Assembly: GCA_017936885.1 (NCBI GenBank)
Contig: JAGBEO010000028.1
Span: 152,530-216,529, forward strand
Direction of reading: 5' to 3'
Length of the DNA: 64,000 nt
Source of the DNA: Lachnospiraceae bacterium
GTDB lineage: Bacteria; Bacillota; Clostridia; Lachnospirales; Lachnospiraceae
The notes beneath the pieces were generated by a model, which made no database searches, had not been told where the DNA came from, and saw only the letters and a list, made by a program, of their open reading frames with translations. Shown here one piece after another: positions 42,553-52,160 of the stretch. The translations under genes were made by a program, and so were the position numbers. How positions within the stretch are numbered: the stretch's first letter is position 1; each line of letters begins with the position of its first letter.

Positions 42553-42718
42553 GTGCAGATTGTTATAAAAAATTAAGAATCCTTTTATTGTTTTTGGTTG
42601 ATTTATGATATATGATGTGTGAGTAAAGAAAAAAAGACATGCAGGATTACAGACTTGAAATGCAGGATTTCCTGCAAGTGAATAAAAACATATGTTATTA
42701 ATGGAGGACGTAAGAAAA

Positions 42719-43507
42719 ATGAGTGGAAATCCTTTTTTTCCATTGGATGAGATAAGTCAGGATTCTAATGAAACGCAGACAATGATCATTCCAAATGTGG
42801 ATAAAGCGATCTACGACCATCGCAGGAAGATGGCGGATACAGTGGTGGATTACAGAGAGATGCGGATGCGTTATAGCTGTGCGATCAAGGAGGTGCGGAC
42901 GAAGTTCGATGTGCTGAATTCGGAATTTAATGTACGATATCAGCGCAACCCGATTACTTCCATCAATTCACGATTAAAAAGCAGTTCCAGCATTATGGAT
43001 AAGCTGGCACGCAAGGGGCTTGATTTTACGGTGGAAAATGTGGAAGATAATTTATATGACGTGGCTGGAATCCGTGTAGTGTGTTCCTATGTGGATGATA
43101 TCTATCTTTTGGCGCAGGCGTTGGCGAAGCAGGATGATATCACGGTGATTAAGGAGAAAGATTATATTAAGAATCCCAAACCAAACGGCTACCGCAGCTA
43201 TCACATGATCGTCAGTGTACCGGTATTTTTCTCGGATCAGACCAAAGATATGGCAGTGGAGGTACAGATTCGTACGATTGCAATGGATTTCTGGGCAAGT
43301 TTAGAGCATCAGTTGAAATACAAGCAGGAGATCCCGAATCAGCAGGAGATTGTGGATCAGCTTACGGCATGTGCGGAACAGATTGCATCGATTGACAAGC
43401 AGATGTATCAGGTCAGACAGCAGATAGAATTGTCTGAGGATCTGCCCACGGAGGAAGAGATTCTGTTTGAGAAACTGCGCAGAATTGATATTGCCACGAA
43501 TGAGTGA
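42719..43507 (+). CDS. Small alarmone synthetase, GTP pyrophosphokinase (RelQ-like)
   Basis: 262 residues. RelA/SpoT synthetase domain alone: NPITSINSRLKSS, VEDNLYDVAGIRVVCSY, KNPKPNGYRSYHMIV and VEVQIRTIAMDFWASLEHQ (catalytic residues near 185). No hydrolase or regulatory domains, so it makes (p)ppGpp from GTP/GDP and ATP without ribosome control. C-terminal coiled helix (about 210-262). ATG 42719 lies after a GGAGG; an ATG at 42692 is in frame but lies before that site. Confidence 0.9.
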   Translation: MSGNPFFPLDEISQDSNETQTMIIPNVDKAIYDHRRKMADTVVDYREMRMRYSCAIKEVRTKFDVLNSEFNVRYQRNPITSINSRLKSSSSIMDKLARKGLDFTVENVEDNLYDVAGIRVVCSYVDDIYLLAQALAKQDDITVIKEKDYIKNPKPNGYRSYHMIVSVPVFFSDQTKDMAVEVQIRTIAMDFWASLEHQLKYKQEIPNQQEIVDQLTACAEQIASIDKQMYQVRQQIELSEDLPTEEEILFEKLRRIDIATNE

Positions 43508-43660
43508 ATGTTGTAATGTAGTAAGGAATAGATGGAAGAATAAACGGAGCAGTTATTTTTGCAATGATTTGTTTGAGATTCCAATATAGAGAGCAGTTCG
43601 ATGAGAATATATAAATAACAAGCGATACCAAATGAAATATACAGATGCAGGAGATATATC

Positions 43661-44824
43661 ATGAAAAGACTGAGTACCAGAACAGAAAATTTTACAGATT
43701 CCGTGATTCGCCGGATGACCAGAATTTCCAATCAATACGGAGCAGTTAATTTATCGCAGGGGTTTCCTGATTTTGATCCGCCCAAGGCAATTACAGACAG
43801 ACTGGCAGAAGTATCCGGGATTGGGCCTCACCAGTATGCATTGACTTGGGGGGCACAGAATTTCCGGGAAGCGGTAGCGAAGAAACAGGAGCATTTCCGG
43901 GGCATGAAGGTGGACCCGAATGCAGAGATTACGGTCACCTGCGGCAGCACGGAAGCCATGATGGCTGCGATGATGTCTGTGTGCAATCCGGGTGATAAAG
44001 TAGTGATTTTCTCACCTTTCTATGAGAATTACGGCGCGGATACGATTCTGTCAGGTGCGGAGCCGGTTTATGTGCCGTTAGTTCCGCCTGCTTACTGCTT
44101 TGACGGCGATGTGCTGGAAAGTGCCATGAAGCAGGAAGGGGTAAAAGCTATGGTACTGTGTAATCCTTCGAATCCCTGCGGCAAAGTATTTACTTATGAA
44201 GAATTGAAGATTATCGCGGATCTGGCGGTCAAATATGATATTTATGTGATTACGGATGAAGTATATGAGCATATTCTTTATAAGCCCCATGAACATATCT
44301 GCATTGCCACATTGCCGGGGATGCGGGAGAGGACGATTATCTGTAACTCCTTATCTAAGACCTATTCTATTACAGGCTGGCGTCTGGGGTATGTGATTGC
44401 TCCGTCGGAGATTACGGACAGAGTTAAGAAAGTACATGATTTTCTGACGGTAGGAGCGGCAGCACCGCTTATGGAAGCTGCGGTAGTAGGACTGAATTTT
44501 CCGGATACTTATTATGAAGAGTTGCAGCAGCATTATACCCATATGAGAGCACTTTTTACAGAGGGGCTTGCGCAGATTGGTCTGTCTTTTACCAAACCGG
44601 AGGGTGCCTACTATGTGATGGTGGATATCAGTGAGTTTGGTTATGAAAGTGACTTGCAGTTTTGTGAAGATTTGGCGCGCAAGGCAGGTGTGGGAGCCGT
44701 TCCGGGGTCGAGCTTTTTTAAGGAACCTGAGAACCGTTATATCAGATTTCATTTTGCCAAACAGGACGCCACATTGCAGAGTGCATTGGAGCGTCTTGCG
44801 GATATAAGAACAAAAATGAAGTGA
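43661..44824 (+). CDS. PLP-dependent class I/II aminotransferase
   Basis: 387 residues, cytosolic. Fold-type I aminotransferase: NLSQGFPDFDPP near 30, VTCGSTEAMMAA, NPSNPCGKVF (near 166), ITDEVYEHILY, the PLP-lysine loop SLSKTYSITGWRLGYV (K near 233), and RIHF-like end YIRFHFA. Closest in wording to aspartate/methionine-type aminotransferases (YbdL/KAT group, SQGFPDF). Exact substrate not decidable. Single gene. Confidence 0.88.
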   Translation: MKRLSTRTENFTDSVIRRMTRISNQYGAVNLSQGFPDFDPPKAITDRLAEVSGIGPHQYALTWGAQNFREAVAKKQEHFRGMKVDPNAEITVTCGSTEAMMAAMMSVCNPGDKVVIFSPFYENYGADTILSGAEPVYVPLVPPAYCFDGDVLESAMKQEGVKAMVLCNPSNPCGKVFTYEELKIIADLAVKYDIYVITDEVYEHILYKPHEHICIATLPGMRERTIICNSLSKTYSITGWRLGYVIAPSEITDRVKKVHDFLTVGAAAPLMEAAVVGLNFPDTYYEELQQHYTHMRALFTEGLAQIGLSFTKPEGAYYVMVDISEFGYESDLQFCEDLARKAGVGAVPGSSFFKEPENRYIRFHFAKQDATLQSALERLADIRTKMK

Positions 44825-45036
44825 TATTACCAATGAATATACAAATTTGTAAAATATTTTATTAAAATATAAAGAAAAAGATTGAAGATGATGAGTGTTT
44901 CTGATATAGTAAAAGTGCAAGCAGTTATCTGCTTATCAGAAATGCTCGTCATTTTTTCATGAGATGCATAGTAATGAAAGGCATTGAAAAAAGAAAAGAC
45001 AGACGATAAAAGCATAAAGAAAAAGGAGAAGGGATT
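44825..45036. other. Intergenic region before the secreted GH43 gene
   Basis: About 210 bp, AT-rich. Contains AAATATTTTATTAAAATATA near 44853, a palindrome-like AT element similar to those near the ArsR-like gene. A GGAGAAGGG site precedes the next start. Confidence 0.4.
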
Positions 45037-46662
45037 ATGATGAAAAAGAAGGCGTTACTTGCCTGTGCTTTAAGCGCATCTATGATGCTTGGGGTTACAG
45101 CCTGCGGTTCTGATGGAAGCGGGCAGAGTACGAGCAGTGATGATGCGGCACAGACACAAGAGGGGGCTGCGAATACTGAAGAAGCGGCTGGGGAAGCTCC
45201 TGAGGATTTGGATTATACGGTCAGCTATGACGGCATTGCCACAGCTAAGATCGAAGCCGGAGCCAGTGTACATGATCCGTCTATTATTAAGGTAGACGGT
45301 AAATATTATATCTTTGGCTCTCATATGTCTACGGCGGTATCAGACGATCTGCGGACATGGACATCCATCGGTGATGGCTATAAGGTTAAAGATCCGATTT
45401 ATTATGAACTGATGGCGAATGAAGATGCTTTTGCATATGCAGGAAGTAAGAAGAGCGTTATTCCTACGGATGACAGGGGATGGCATGTGTGGGCGCCGGA
45501 TGTGATCTATAATGAGGCAACAGGACTTTACTATTTGTATTTCTGCACATCTTCCACATGGAATGCTTCTAATCTGTGTTATGCAACCAGCGAGAATATC
45601 GAGGGACCTTATGAGTGGAAGGGTGCTTTGATTTATTCCGGATTTACGGCAGAGACATTGGAAAATACCGATGTGACAGAGTATGTAGATAAGGATACGG
45701 CGAAAGATACATATATTAAAAAGAGCAATGAATACAATTTCGATAAATACCCGAATGCCATTGATCCTACCGTGTTATATGATGAGGACGGCAGACTGTG
45801 GATGGTATACGGTTCCTGGTCCGGCGGTATGTATCTGTTAGAGTTGGATGAAGAGAATGGCGAAGTGATTCACCCGGAAGCAGATGAGGAGAACAGAGTA
45901 GACGCTTATTTCGGCAAGCGTCTGATGGGCGGTAATCATACCTCTATGGAAGGGCCGTATATCTTATACGATGAACAGAGCGGATATTACTATCTGTTTG
46001 TATCATACGGCGGACTGGCGAGAGAGGGTGGTTATCAGATCAGAGTATTCCGTTCTGAGACAATAGACGGAGATTATGTGGATATGAACGGTGAGTTCCC
46101 GTTAGATACCCAGAATATGGAGCAGGCACCATATGGTTTGAAGCTTTCCGGAAATTATTATCTTCCGAGTCTGGAGATGGCATACATGGCTACCGGACAT
46201 AATTCGGCATTTGTGGATGACGACGGTAAGAAATATATTGTCAACCACACCAGATTTGATAATAAGACCGAAGATCATGAACCTCGTGTTCATCAGTTTA
46301 TTGTCAATGAAGAAGGCTGGCCCTGTATGCTGCCTTATGCAACAGACGGCGAGACAGTCAGCGAGACCGGATATGAAATGTCTGACGTGGCAGGAAGATA
46401 CTATGTGATTAATCAGGGTACGGCGATTGATGCTAACATTGCAGAGCCGTTCATTCTGTATTTAGAGGAAGACGGTAAGGTATACGGTGACGGAGTAGAA
46501 GGCAGTTGGGAAACTAAAGATAACACTTGTTACATGAATATCACATATGGTGATACAAGTTATAGCGGTGTATTCTGCCAGATGAATGATGAGGCAGGAA
46601 CGCAGGTTATGACGTTTAGTGCAGTAGGCAACAACGAGAGTGTATGGGGTGTAAAGTATTAA
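45037..46662 (+). CDS. GH43 glycoside hydrolase lipoprotein (arabinan-degrading type)
   Basis: 541 residues, exported lipoprotein: lipobox TACG near C24, then an acidic low-complexity linker. GH43 five-bladed propeller with the three acidic catalytic positions visible: VHDPSIIKVDGKYYIFGSH (Asp near 82), NAIDPTVLYDEDGRLWMVYGSWSGG (second Asp) and SMEGPYILYDEQSGYYYLF (Glu near 307). GHNSAF and HEPRVHQF complete the family core. A C-terminal lipocalin-like beta domain follows (from about 440). The cell-surface member of a pair; the cytosolic paralogue is at 48130. Likely endo-arabinanase; specificity is inference. Confidence 0.88.
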   Translation: MMKKKALLACALSASMMLGVTACGSDGSGQSTSSDDAAQTQEGAANTEEAAGEAPEDLDYTVSYDGIATAKIEAGASVHDPSIIKVDGKYYIFGSHMSTAVSDDLRTWTSIGDGYKVKDPIYYELMANEDAFAYAGSKKSVIPTDDRGWHVWAPDVIYNEATGLYYLYFCTSSTWNASNLCYATSENIEGPYEWKGALIYSGFTAETLENTDVTEYVDKDTAKDTYIKKSNEYNFDKYPNAIDPTVLYDEDGRLWMVYGSWSGGMYLLELDEENGEVIHPEADEENRVDAYFGKRLMGGNHTSMEGPYILYDEQSGYYYLFVSYGGLAREGGYQIRVFRSETIDGDYVDMNGEFPLDTQNMEQAPYGLKLSGNYYLPSLEMAYMATGHNSAFVDDDGKKYIVNHTRFDNKTEDHEPRVHQFIVNEEGWPCMLPYATDGETVSETGYEMSDVAGRYYVINQGTAIDANIAEPFILYLEEDGKVYGDGVEGSWETKDNTCYMNITYGDTSYSGVFCQMNDEAGTQVMTFSAVGNNESVWGVKY

Positions 46663-46708
46663 TATAACATATTATATAGCGTGCGTTATGATATAGAATA
46701 TGCAACAG

Positions 46709-46762
46709 AAAGATAAGAAAGGCTCTGCAGGAAATCCTGTAGAGCCTTTCTTATCTTTCTTA
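46709..46762. terminator. Strong bidirectional terminator
   Basis: A 24-bp near-perfect inverted repeat, AAAGATAAGAAAGGCTCT... (46709-46732) and its partner (46735-46758), between the convergent GH43 and regulator genes, with A and T runs on each side. Confidence 0.85.
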
Positions 46763-46851
46763 TGTTTGCATGTGATTCTATTTATGATTGCAATTGTTAT
46801 TTATAATTTCTGCCAATAAAAATATACTTTTTATATTTTGATAAGCCGGGG

Positions 46852-47802
46852 TTACTGTACCTCATCCATCGGAGCATAGTGGATATTTACCTTGATGTCC
46901 TGCCCGTAGTTTCCAAAGGTTTTGCCGAAGATGGTAAGCCCGCCGATATGTTCGGCATCGTCATCAACTGCCATGCGGAACCGGATACTGCTTCGGTAAT
47001 CTAAATGAAAGCTATCAATGGTAACGTCTGATATTTTTAAACCGTCAATATAGGTTCCCTTTTTGTTAATAACGAGTAATTTGAGCAGACCGTACTGATT
47101 CCAGTTAGGGAACCACCAGTCAGGGGTAAATAATCCGCGGGAATCCCCGAAGTCTCCGGGAGAGAGCCAGTTGCCGATACATACATCATTCAGATAGAAG
47201 CTGATATCCGAAGGCCATACGTTATTGACACCGGGCGCTTCGGAGCTTAACTCCGCTGAGATGGTAAGCTGTGTGATTTTCTGGAAGCTGGGGATAAAGT
47301 TTGGAATATTATATTCCACAAATCCCTTAGTAAACCAAAGAATATCCGCACTGTAACGATCCGGGTGGTCGAAGTATCTGGAGTCGTCGACCTCGCCGAT
47401 CAGAGCCTTGTCCGAGGCAAGTCCGCAGGTAGGACAGATACGGTAATTGGAGTAATGACCAACCTTTAAATCCGTACTGTACAAATTCTGGAAATCCTCT
47501 TGTCTCTCCAGATCAATCAGGATCTTATCGAGATGTACCGAGCAGATTTTCTGATTACCGTGTCCTACAGATTCACTGGAGGTCGTAATAAGACCGCAGC
47601 CTTCCAGTTTCTTAATATGACTGGTGAGAGCACCGTTAGTAATGTTTAAGCGGGATGCCAGCTCATTCATACTCATATTATTATTGTCTAACAGGATATT
47701 AAGTATCTCAATGCGGACATCGGAACCTAAGGCTTTAAAGATATCTAATCCGTCATTTAGTGAAGTAATGTGTAACAATGTTATGTACCTCCGATACAGC
47801 AC
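46852..47802 (-). CDS. ArsR-like winged-helix regulator with large C-terminal domain
   Basis: 316 residues. N-terminal winged helix (about 20-90: FKALGSDVRIEILNILLDN, MNELASRLNITNGALTSHIKKLE) of ArsR type. The 210-residue C-terminus is beta-rich, begins near YRICPTCGLASDKALIGEVDD and contains many Trp/Tyr residues (PDWWFPNWNQYG), like a carbohydrate-binding sandwich. It is flanked by two GH43 genes and divergent from the second, so it probably senses an arabino-oligosaccharide and controls both; that is inference from context. Confidence 0.75.
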   Translation of the reverse strand: MLYRRYITLLHITSLNDGLDIFKALGSDVRIEILNILLDNNNMSMNELASRLNITNGALTSHIKKLEGCGLITTSSESVGHGNQKICSVHLDKILIDLERQEDFQNLYSTDLKVGHYSNYRICPTCGLASDKALIGEVDDSRYFDHPDRYSADILWFTKGFVEYNIPNFIPSFQKITQLTISAELSSEAPGVNNVWPSDISFYLNDVCIGNWLSPGDFGDSRGLFTPDWWFPNWNQYGLLKLLVINKKGTYIDGLKISDVTIDSFHLDYRSSIRFRMAVDDDAEHIGGLTIFGKTFGNYGQDIKVNIHYAPMDEVQ

Positions 47803-48129
47803 ATTTTATATTTCTATATCAATCTTATAGTCTCATAAAAACTTATAATTTTATAAAATACTAAAATAAAAATATAAAATGATTCATTTCTAGTTAAATT
47901 ATAGTCAAAAAATCCCATTCCGTCAATTAATTGTAAAGAAATTTATAAAAAGATAAAAATAATGGATAAAAATATTGAAAAATCTTGTGAATTCAAACAA
48001 AAAGAAGTATAATTTATATTATATTGAAATAGTTTAGAAACATATAAATATAAATAAAAATACAATTGTTTGTCATGGAAATTCAAAAAACAGGATGTTT
48101 CGATTTGGGAATGATATGACTGGGAAGGT
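47803..48129. other. Divergent promoter region between regulator and GH43
   Basis: About 330 bp, very AT-rich, with several TTTATAAA/AATATAAAA words near 47845-47880 that could be regulator sites. The forward promoter is given separately. No gene seen. Confidence 0.5.
47985..48013 (+). promoter_or_regulatory. Sigma-A-type promoter of cytosolic GH43 gene
   Basis: TTGTGA (47985-47990), 17-bp spacer, TATAAT (48008-48013), about 117 bp before the start codon. Confidence 0.65.
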
Positions 48130-49581
48130 ATGGTATGTTACATGAAAAAGGGAAATTTTCATGTCGGTGTTTCAGTACATGATCCGTCTGTCTATGTGGG
48201 GCAGACAGGGGAATATTATATATTCGGTACGCATATGACGGCGGCTGTGTCTACGGATCTGCGGTATTGGAAGAGCATTGCTGAGGGCGTTGATGCTCAC
48301 AATCCGCTTTTCACGAATCTGTTTGATGAAGAAAGGAAGGCATTTCGTTTCTGCGGCAAATTTAATGGTAAGGAATATAGTGTATGGGCACCTGATGTAT
48401 CCTACAATCCTGTGATGGGTAAATATGTTATGTATTTCTGCACTTCCGGTTCTTATGTGAAATCCAGCATATGTATGGCAGTGGCTGACAGACCGGAAGG
48501 CCCGTATACTTATATGGATACCATTCTATGTTCCGGGTTTGATGAGAAAACAGTGGATCTTACGAACGTACGGCAGGTGCTGGGAGAAGAGGCAGACATT
48601 AGCCGTTATCTGAAGAAAAACGGAAAATACAATAATTTACAATGGCCCAACTGTATTGATCCGAATACGTTCCGGGATAAAGAAGGCAGATTGTTTATGG
48701 TATACGGTTCCTGGTCGGGTGGGATCTTTTTGCTGGAACTGGATGAGAGGAGCGGATATCCGGTCAGGACGCAGGAAAATGGCAGAAACCGGGTTGATCC
48801 TTATTTTGGCAGGAAACTGTTGGGCGGCGGGCATAAGTCCATTGAAGGGCCTTATATTCTGTATGATGCGGTATCGGATTATTATTATCTGTTTGTGTCC
48901 TTTGGGTGGCTTGCCAGAGACGGCGGTTACCAGATTCGTTTGTTCCGGTCTAAGAAAGTAGAAGGTCCTTACGTGGATATGGAGGGCAAAACCTTCAGAC
49001 GCGTCAGCCATCACGATCCCTATGGACTTAAGCTGATCGGTAATTATCTGTTCCCCAGTATGGAATACGGATATAAGTCTCCGGGACATAATTCGGCTTT
49101 TATCGATCAGGACGGTAAGATGTATATTGTATACCACCAGCGTTTTGATATGAACAGTGAGTTGCATGAGCCGCGGGTTCATCAGTTGTTCCGAACGAAA
49201 AACGGCTGGCTTACGGTTGCACCTTTCGCCACGGAAGGTGAAATGCTGTGCACCAAATCCTATCAGGAAGCGGAAATCTGCGGAACCTATTATGTGGTGG
49301 AGCATGGACTGGATATCTCGGCAGAGGTAAAGAATGCCGTTAAGATGATTTGGAAACCGGGCGGAAAGATTGTTGCAAAGCATAAGCAGGACAATGAGCA
49401 GACGCAAGAGCAGATAGTAGGACAGTACCGGCTGGAAGATGAGAGTCGTATTATTATTTCCCTCGGAAATATGATCTATGACTGTGTGGTAGTGCAGCTT
49501 AATGATGAGGCCGGCAATCCTACCATGTGTTTTACCGGTGTGGGCAATAATCAGAGCGTGTGGGCAGTGCGGTATCTGTAA
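48130..49581 (+). CDS. GH43 glycoside hydrolase, cytosolic paralogue
   Basis: 483 residues without signal peptide. Same domain plan and most motifs of the lipoprotein at 45037: VSVHDPSVYVGQTGEYYIFGTH, NCIDPNTFRDKEGRLFMVYGSWSGG, SIEGPYILYDAVSDYYYLF, GHNSAF, HEPRVHQLF and a lipocalin-like C-terminus ending NNQSVWAVRYL. It would split imported arabino-oligosaccharides produced at the surface. Start uncertain: ATG 48130 sits too close to GGGAAGG (48122), while ATG 48142 gives a long spacing. Confidence 0.87.
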   Translation: MVCYMKKGNFHVGVSVHDPSVYVGQTGEYYIFGTHMTAAVSTDLRYWKSIAEGVDAHNPLFTNLFDEERKAFRFCGKFNGKEYSVWAPDVSYNPVMGKYVMYFCTSGSYVKSSICMAVADRPEGPYTYMDTILCSGFDEKTVDLTNVRQVLGEEADISRYLKKNGKYNNLQWPNCIDPNTFRDKEGRLFMVYGSWSGGIFLLELDERSGYPVRTQENGRNRVDPYFGRKLLGGGHKSIEGPYILYDAVSDYYYLFVSFGWLARDGGYQIRLFRSKKVEGPYVDMEGKTFRRVSHHDPYGLKLIGNYLFPSMEYGYKSPGHNSAFIDQDGKMYIVYHQRFDMNSELHEPRVHQLFRTKNGWLTVAPFATEGEMLCTKSYQEAEICGTYYVVEHGLDISAEVKNAVKMIWKPGGKIVAKHKQDNEQTQEQIVGQYRLEDESRIIISLGNMIYDCVVVQLNDEAGNPTMCFTGVGNNQSVWAVRYL

Positions 49582-49599
49582 AAGGGATGCGGTAACATA

Positions 49600-49672
49600 A
49601 AACGCCTTCGGATTATATTTTCTTCATAACCTTCTTTGAGAGGTTGTTTGGAAAAGTAACCCGGAGGCGTTT
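49600..49672. terminator. Bidirectional terminator between GH43 and symporter genes
   Basis: AAACGCCTTCGG (49600-49611) pairs over 12 bp with CCGGAGGCGTTT (49661-49672); the loop holds a second small hairpin. Convergent genes on both sides. Confidence 0.7.
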
Positions 49673-49712
49673 CATAGTTCTCTAGATTTTATACGATCAT
49701 TTATTTTCAGTT

Positions 49713-51236
49713 CTATTGATTCACTTCTTCAAATGTCTTTACAATTTCTGCAGAAGGAGCGGCAGTAACAAGAGATACCACCACATTTACAACCAAAGCG
49801 ATGATAAATGCAGGAAGTAATTCGTAGATTGCAAATGCACCGCCTAATGTTGCGATACCGTATTTCCATACGAAGACCATAACACCGCCGACAATCATGC
49901 CTGCCAGAGCACCCTGCTTATTGGAACGTTTCCAGAACAGGGCAAGCAGTACAACAGGGCCGAATGCCGCACCAAATCCTGCCCAGGCAAAGGACACGAT
50001 CTTGAAGATGGAGCTGTCCGGGTCGCGTGCAATAAAGACTGCAATCAGGGAGATCACAATAACGGTTGCTCTTGCGATAAGCAGGGAGGTTTTGGACTCT
50101 AACTTCTTCTTGCCGAAATCCTGAACCAGATTCTGGGAGATACTGGAAGCGGCAGCCAGAAGCTGGGAATCTGCGGTTGACATGGTCGCCGCAAGAATAC
50201 CTGCAAGTATAACACCTGCAACTAATGCCGGAATTACACCATGTGTGCTGAGCACGGATGCGATCTGAATGATAATTGTCTCGGAGTTATTACCCTCTAA
50301 CATCGGTATTACGCCTGTCTGGGACATGCTGTAGCCGACAATTCCGATCAAAATAGCGACAGCCATGGAAATCACCACCCATACAGTAGCGATTCTCCTG
50401 GATAATTTCAGTTTGTTTTCATCTTCGATTGCCATGAATCTAAGAAGAATATGCGGCATACCGAAGTAACCTAAGCCCCATGCCAATGTAGATACGATGG
50501 TAAGAGGGGTATATGGCTTAGAGGATGCTGTGTCAGCCACATAGGTCTGTACCATGCTTAAATATCCGGGAAGCGCCTGGGCATTTGCTGCGACCGCATC
50601 GAATCCGCCGGTAACCACAGCACCATAGCCGACTACGATAATCAGCGCGATCGTCATGGTAATACCCTGAATTAAATCAGTGGTGCTTACTGCAAGGAAA
50701 CCGCCTAAGGTACAGTATAATACGATGACAGCAGCACTGAGCAGCATGGCAGCCATGTAATTCATACCGAATAAGGTACTGAATAATTTACCGCAGGCTG
50801 CAAAGCCGGAAGCTGTGTAAGGTACGAAGAAAATAACGATAATAACAGCGGCGATACAGGTTAAGAGATGTTTGTCATCGCCGTATCTTTTGGCAAAGAA
50901 CTCCGGAATGGTGAAGGAACCGATTTTGCTGGAGTATCGTCTGATCCGTTTGGATACTAAGAGCCAGTTAACGTAGGTACCGATTGCAAGACCGATTGCA
51001 GTCCAGCCTACATCGGCGATACCGGATATGTAGGCGAGTCCGGGCAGACCCATGAGCAGATAGCTGCTCATATCGGAGGCTTCCGCACTCATAGCTGTAA
51101 CGAGCGGTCCTAATTTACGTCCCCCCAAATAGAAGTCATCCGCCTGAGCGTTGTTTTTGGAGTAGCGTACTCCAACGTAGATCATCAGGCACAGATAGAC
51201 CAAAATGGAAATCAGAATACAAATCTGTGATGTCAT
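49713..51236 (-). CDS. Sodium/solute symporter, PutP-like (SSS family)
   Basis: 507 residues, about 13 membrane segments. SSS-family signs: YLGGRKLGPLVTAMSAEASDMSSYLLMGLPG near the N-terminus, the sodium-site TMSTADSQLLAAAS near 345 and FGAAFGPVVLLALFWKR. Wording is closest to the sodium/proline symporter PutP. Proline import is likely, not proven. Single gene with a terminator after it and a TetR gene upstream. Confidence 0.88.
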   Translation of the reverse strand: MTSQICILISILVYLCLMIYVGVRYSKNNAQADDFYLGGRKLGPLVTAMSAEASDMSSYLLMGLPGLAYISGIADVGWTAIGLAIGTYVNWLLVSKRIRRYSSKIGSFTIPEFFAKRYGDDKHLLTCIAAVIIVIFFVPYTASGFAACGKLFSTLFGMNYMAAMLLSAAVIVLYCTLGGFLAVSTTDLIQGITMTIALIIVVGYGAVVTGGFDAVAANAQALPGYLSMVQTYVADTASSKPYTPLTIVSTLAWGLGYFGMPHILLRFMAIEDENKLKLSRRIATVWVVISMAVAILIGIVGYSMSQTGVIPMLEGNNSETIIIQIASVLSTHGVIPALVAGVILAGILAATMSTADSQLLAAASSISQNLVQDFGKKKLESKTSLLIARATVIVISLIAVFIARDPDSSIFKIVSFAWAGFGAAFGPVVLLALFWKRSNKQGALAGMIVGGVMVFVWKYGIATLGGAFAIYELLPAFIIALVVNVVVSLVTAAPSAEIVKTFEEVNQ

Positions 51237-51346
51237 AATGTTTCTCCTCTTTATTCGTAATATGTACTTTATTTATATAAGTAGCTTTATATAAATCCTT
51301 TGCAAGTCTATCATAAGAAAAGACAGAATAGAATATGAACTAAAGT

Positions 51347-51967
51347 CTAGAATGGAGTCTGTACTTTGGCACCTGCAGTGCTGTAACCTTCCAGAAAGGT
51401 GGACAATAATGTGCCAGAATACTGGTACAGGGAGTATTCCCCGTTGCAGATACACCAGTCATACATGATAGCCCGCTCAAAGAGAGAGTAGCCTTTTACA
51501 ATCTCATTGACAGATAAATCCTGTCGTAATTCGCCGCTTTTCTGCCCTTCGATAATAATTTTGCGAAGCAGTCTGTAATAGGTACGGTCATGGTCTAACA
51601 GATGCTTTTCTCCGGTGGTGATTAATTGGGTTGAGAGAAGACGGGCTAACAGATCCAGAGGAACCCGGTTCTCAATCATTAAAAATAATTCATGGTTGAG
51701 ATAGATTAGTTTTTCAAAACAGGAAGGATAGTTTTCCAATGAGGGCATCAATTCTTCGTATTTTTTGTCAAACAGATAGGACAGAGAGGAGAGCAGAGAG
51801 TCTTTGCTGTCAAAATAGTGATAGAAAGATCCTTTTGAAGTTTCAGAGTGATCCACGATGTCATCTATCGTGGTATTTTCATATCCTTGTTCATAGAAAA
51901 GTTCCCATGCGGATTCTATAATTCGTCCTTTTGTATTGCGGCTGTCTTTTCTGGGCATTTTGTGCAT
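51347..51967 (-). CDS. TetR-family transcriptional regulator
   Basis: 206 residues. N-terminal helix-turn-helix (about 10-55: GRIIESAWELFYEQGYENTTIDDIVDHSETSKGSFYHYFDSKDSLL), then a helical ligand domain with no recognised ligand. It lies 110 bp upstream of the symporter gene on the same strand and may control it. Start may be ATG 51967 or 51958; the AAAGGA site fits the second better. Confidence 0.85.
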   Translation of the reverse strand: MHKMPRKDSRNTKGRIIESAWELFYEQGYENTTIDDIVDHSETSKGSFYHYFDSKDSLLSSLSYLFDKKYEELMPSLENYPSCFEKLIYLNHELFLMIENRVPLDLLARLLSTQLITTGEKHLLDHDRTYYRLLRKIIIEGQKSGELRQDLSVNEIVKGYSLFERAIMYDWCICNGEYSLYQYSGTLLSTFLEGYSTAGAKVQTPF

Positions 51968-52160
51968 TTTCCTTTCTTAATATAATAGAAATTAGTTATT
52001 ATAGTCTGGTTTTGATATAATATGAGTATTATATACGGTTTGGTTGTAGTACGCAAGAAAAAGGTTGCTGTAACAGAAAAAGGATGAACCATATATGCAG
52101 CATTGTATATGCCATTGACAGAAAAGATGAGAAACATTAGTATATACTCATCAACCAAAA

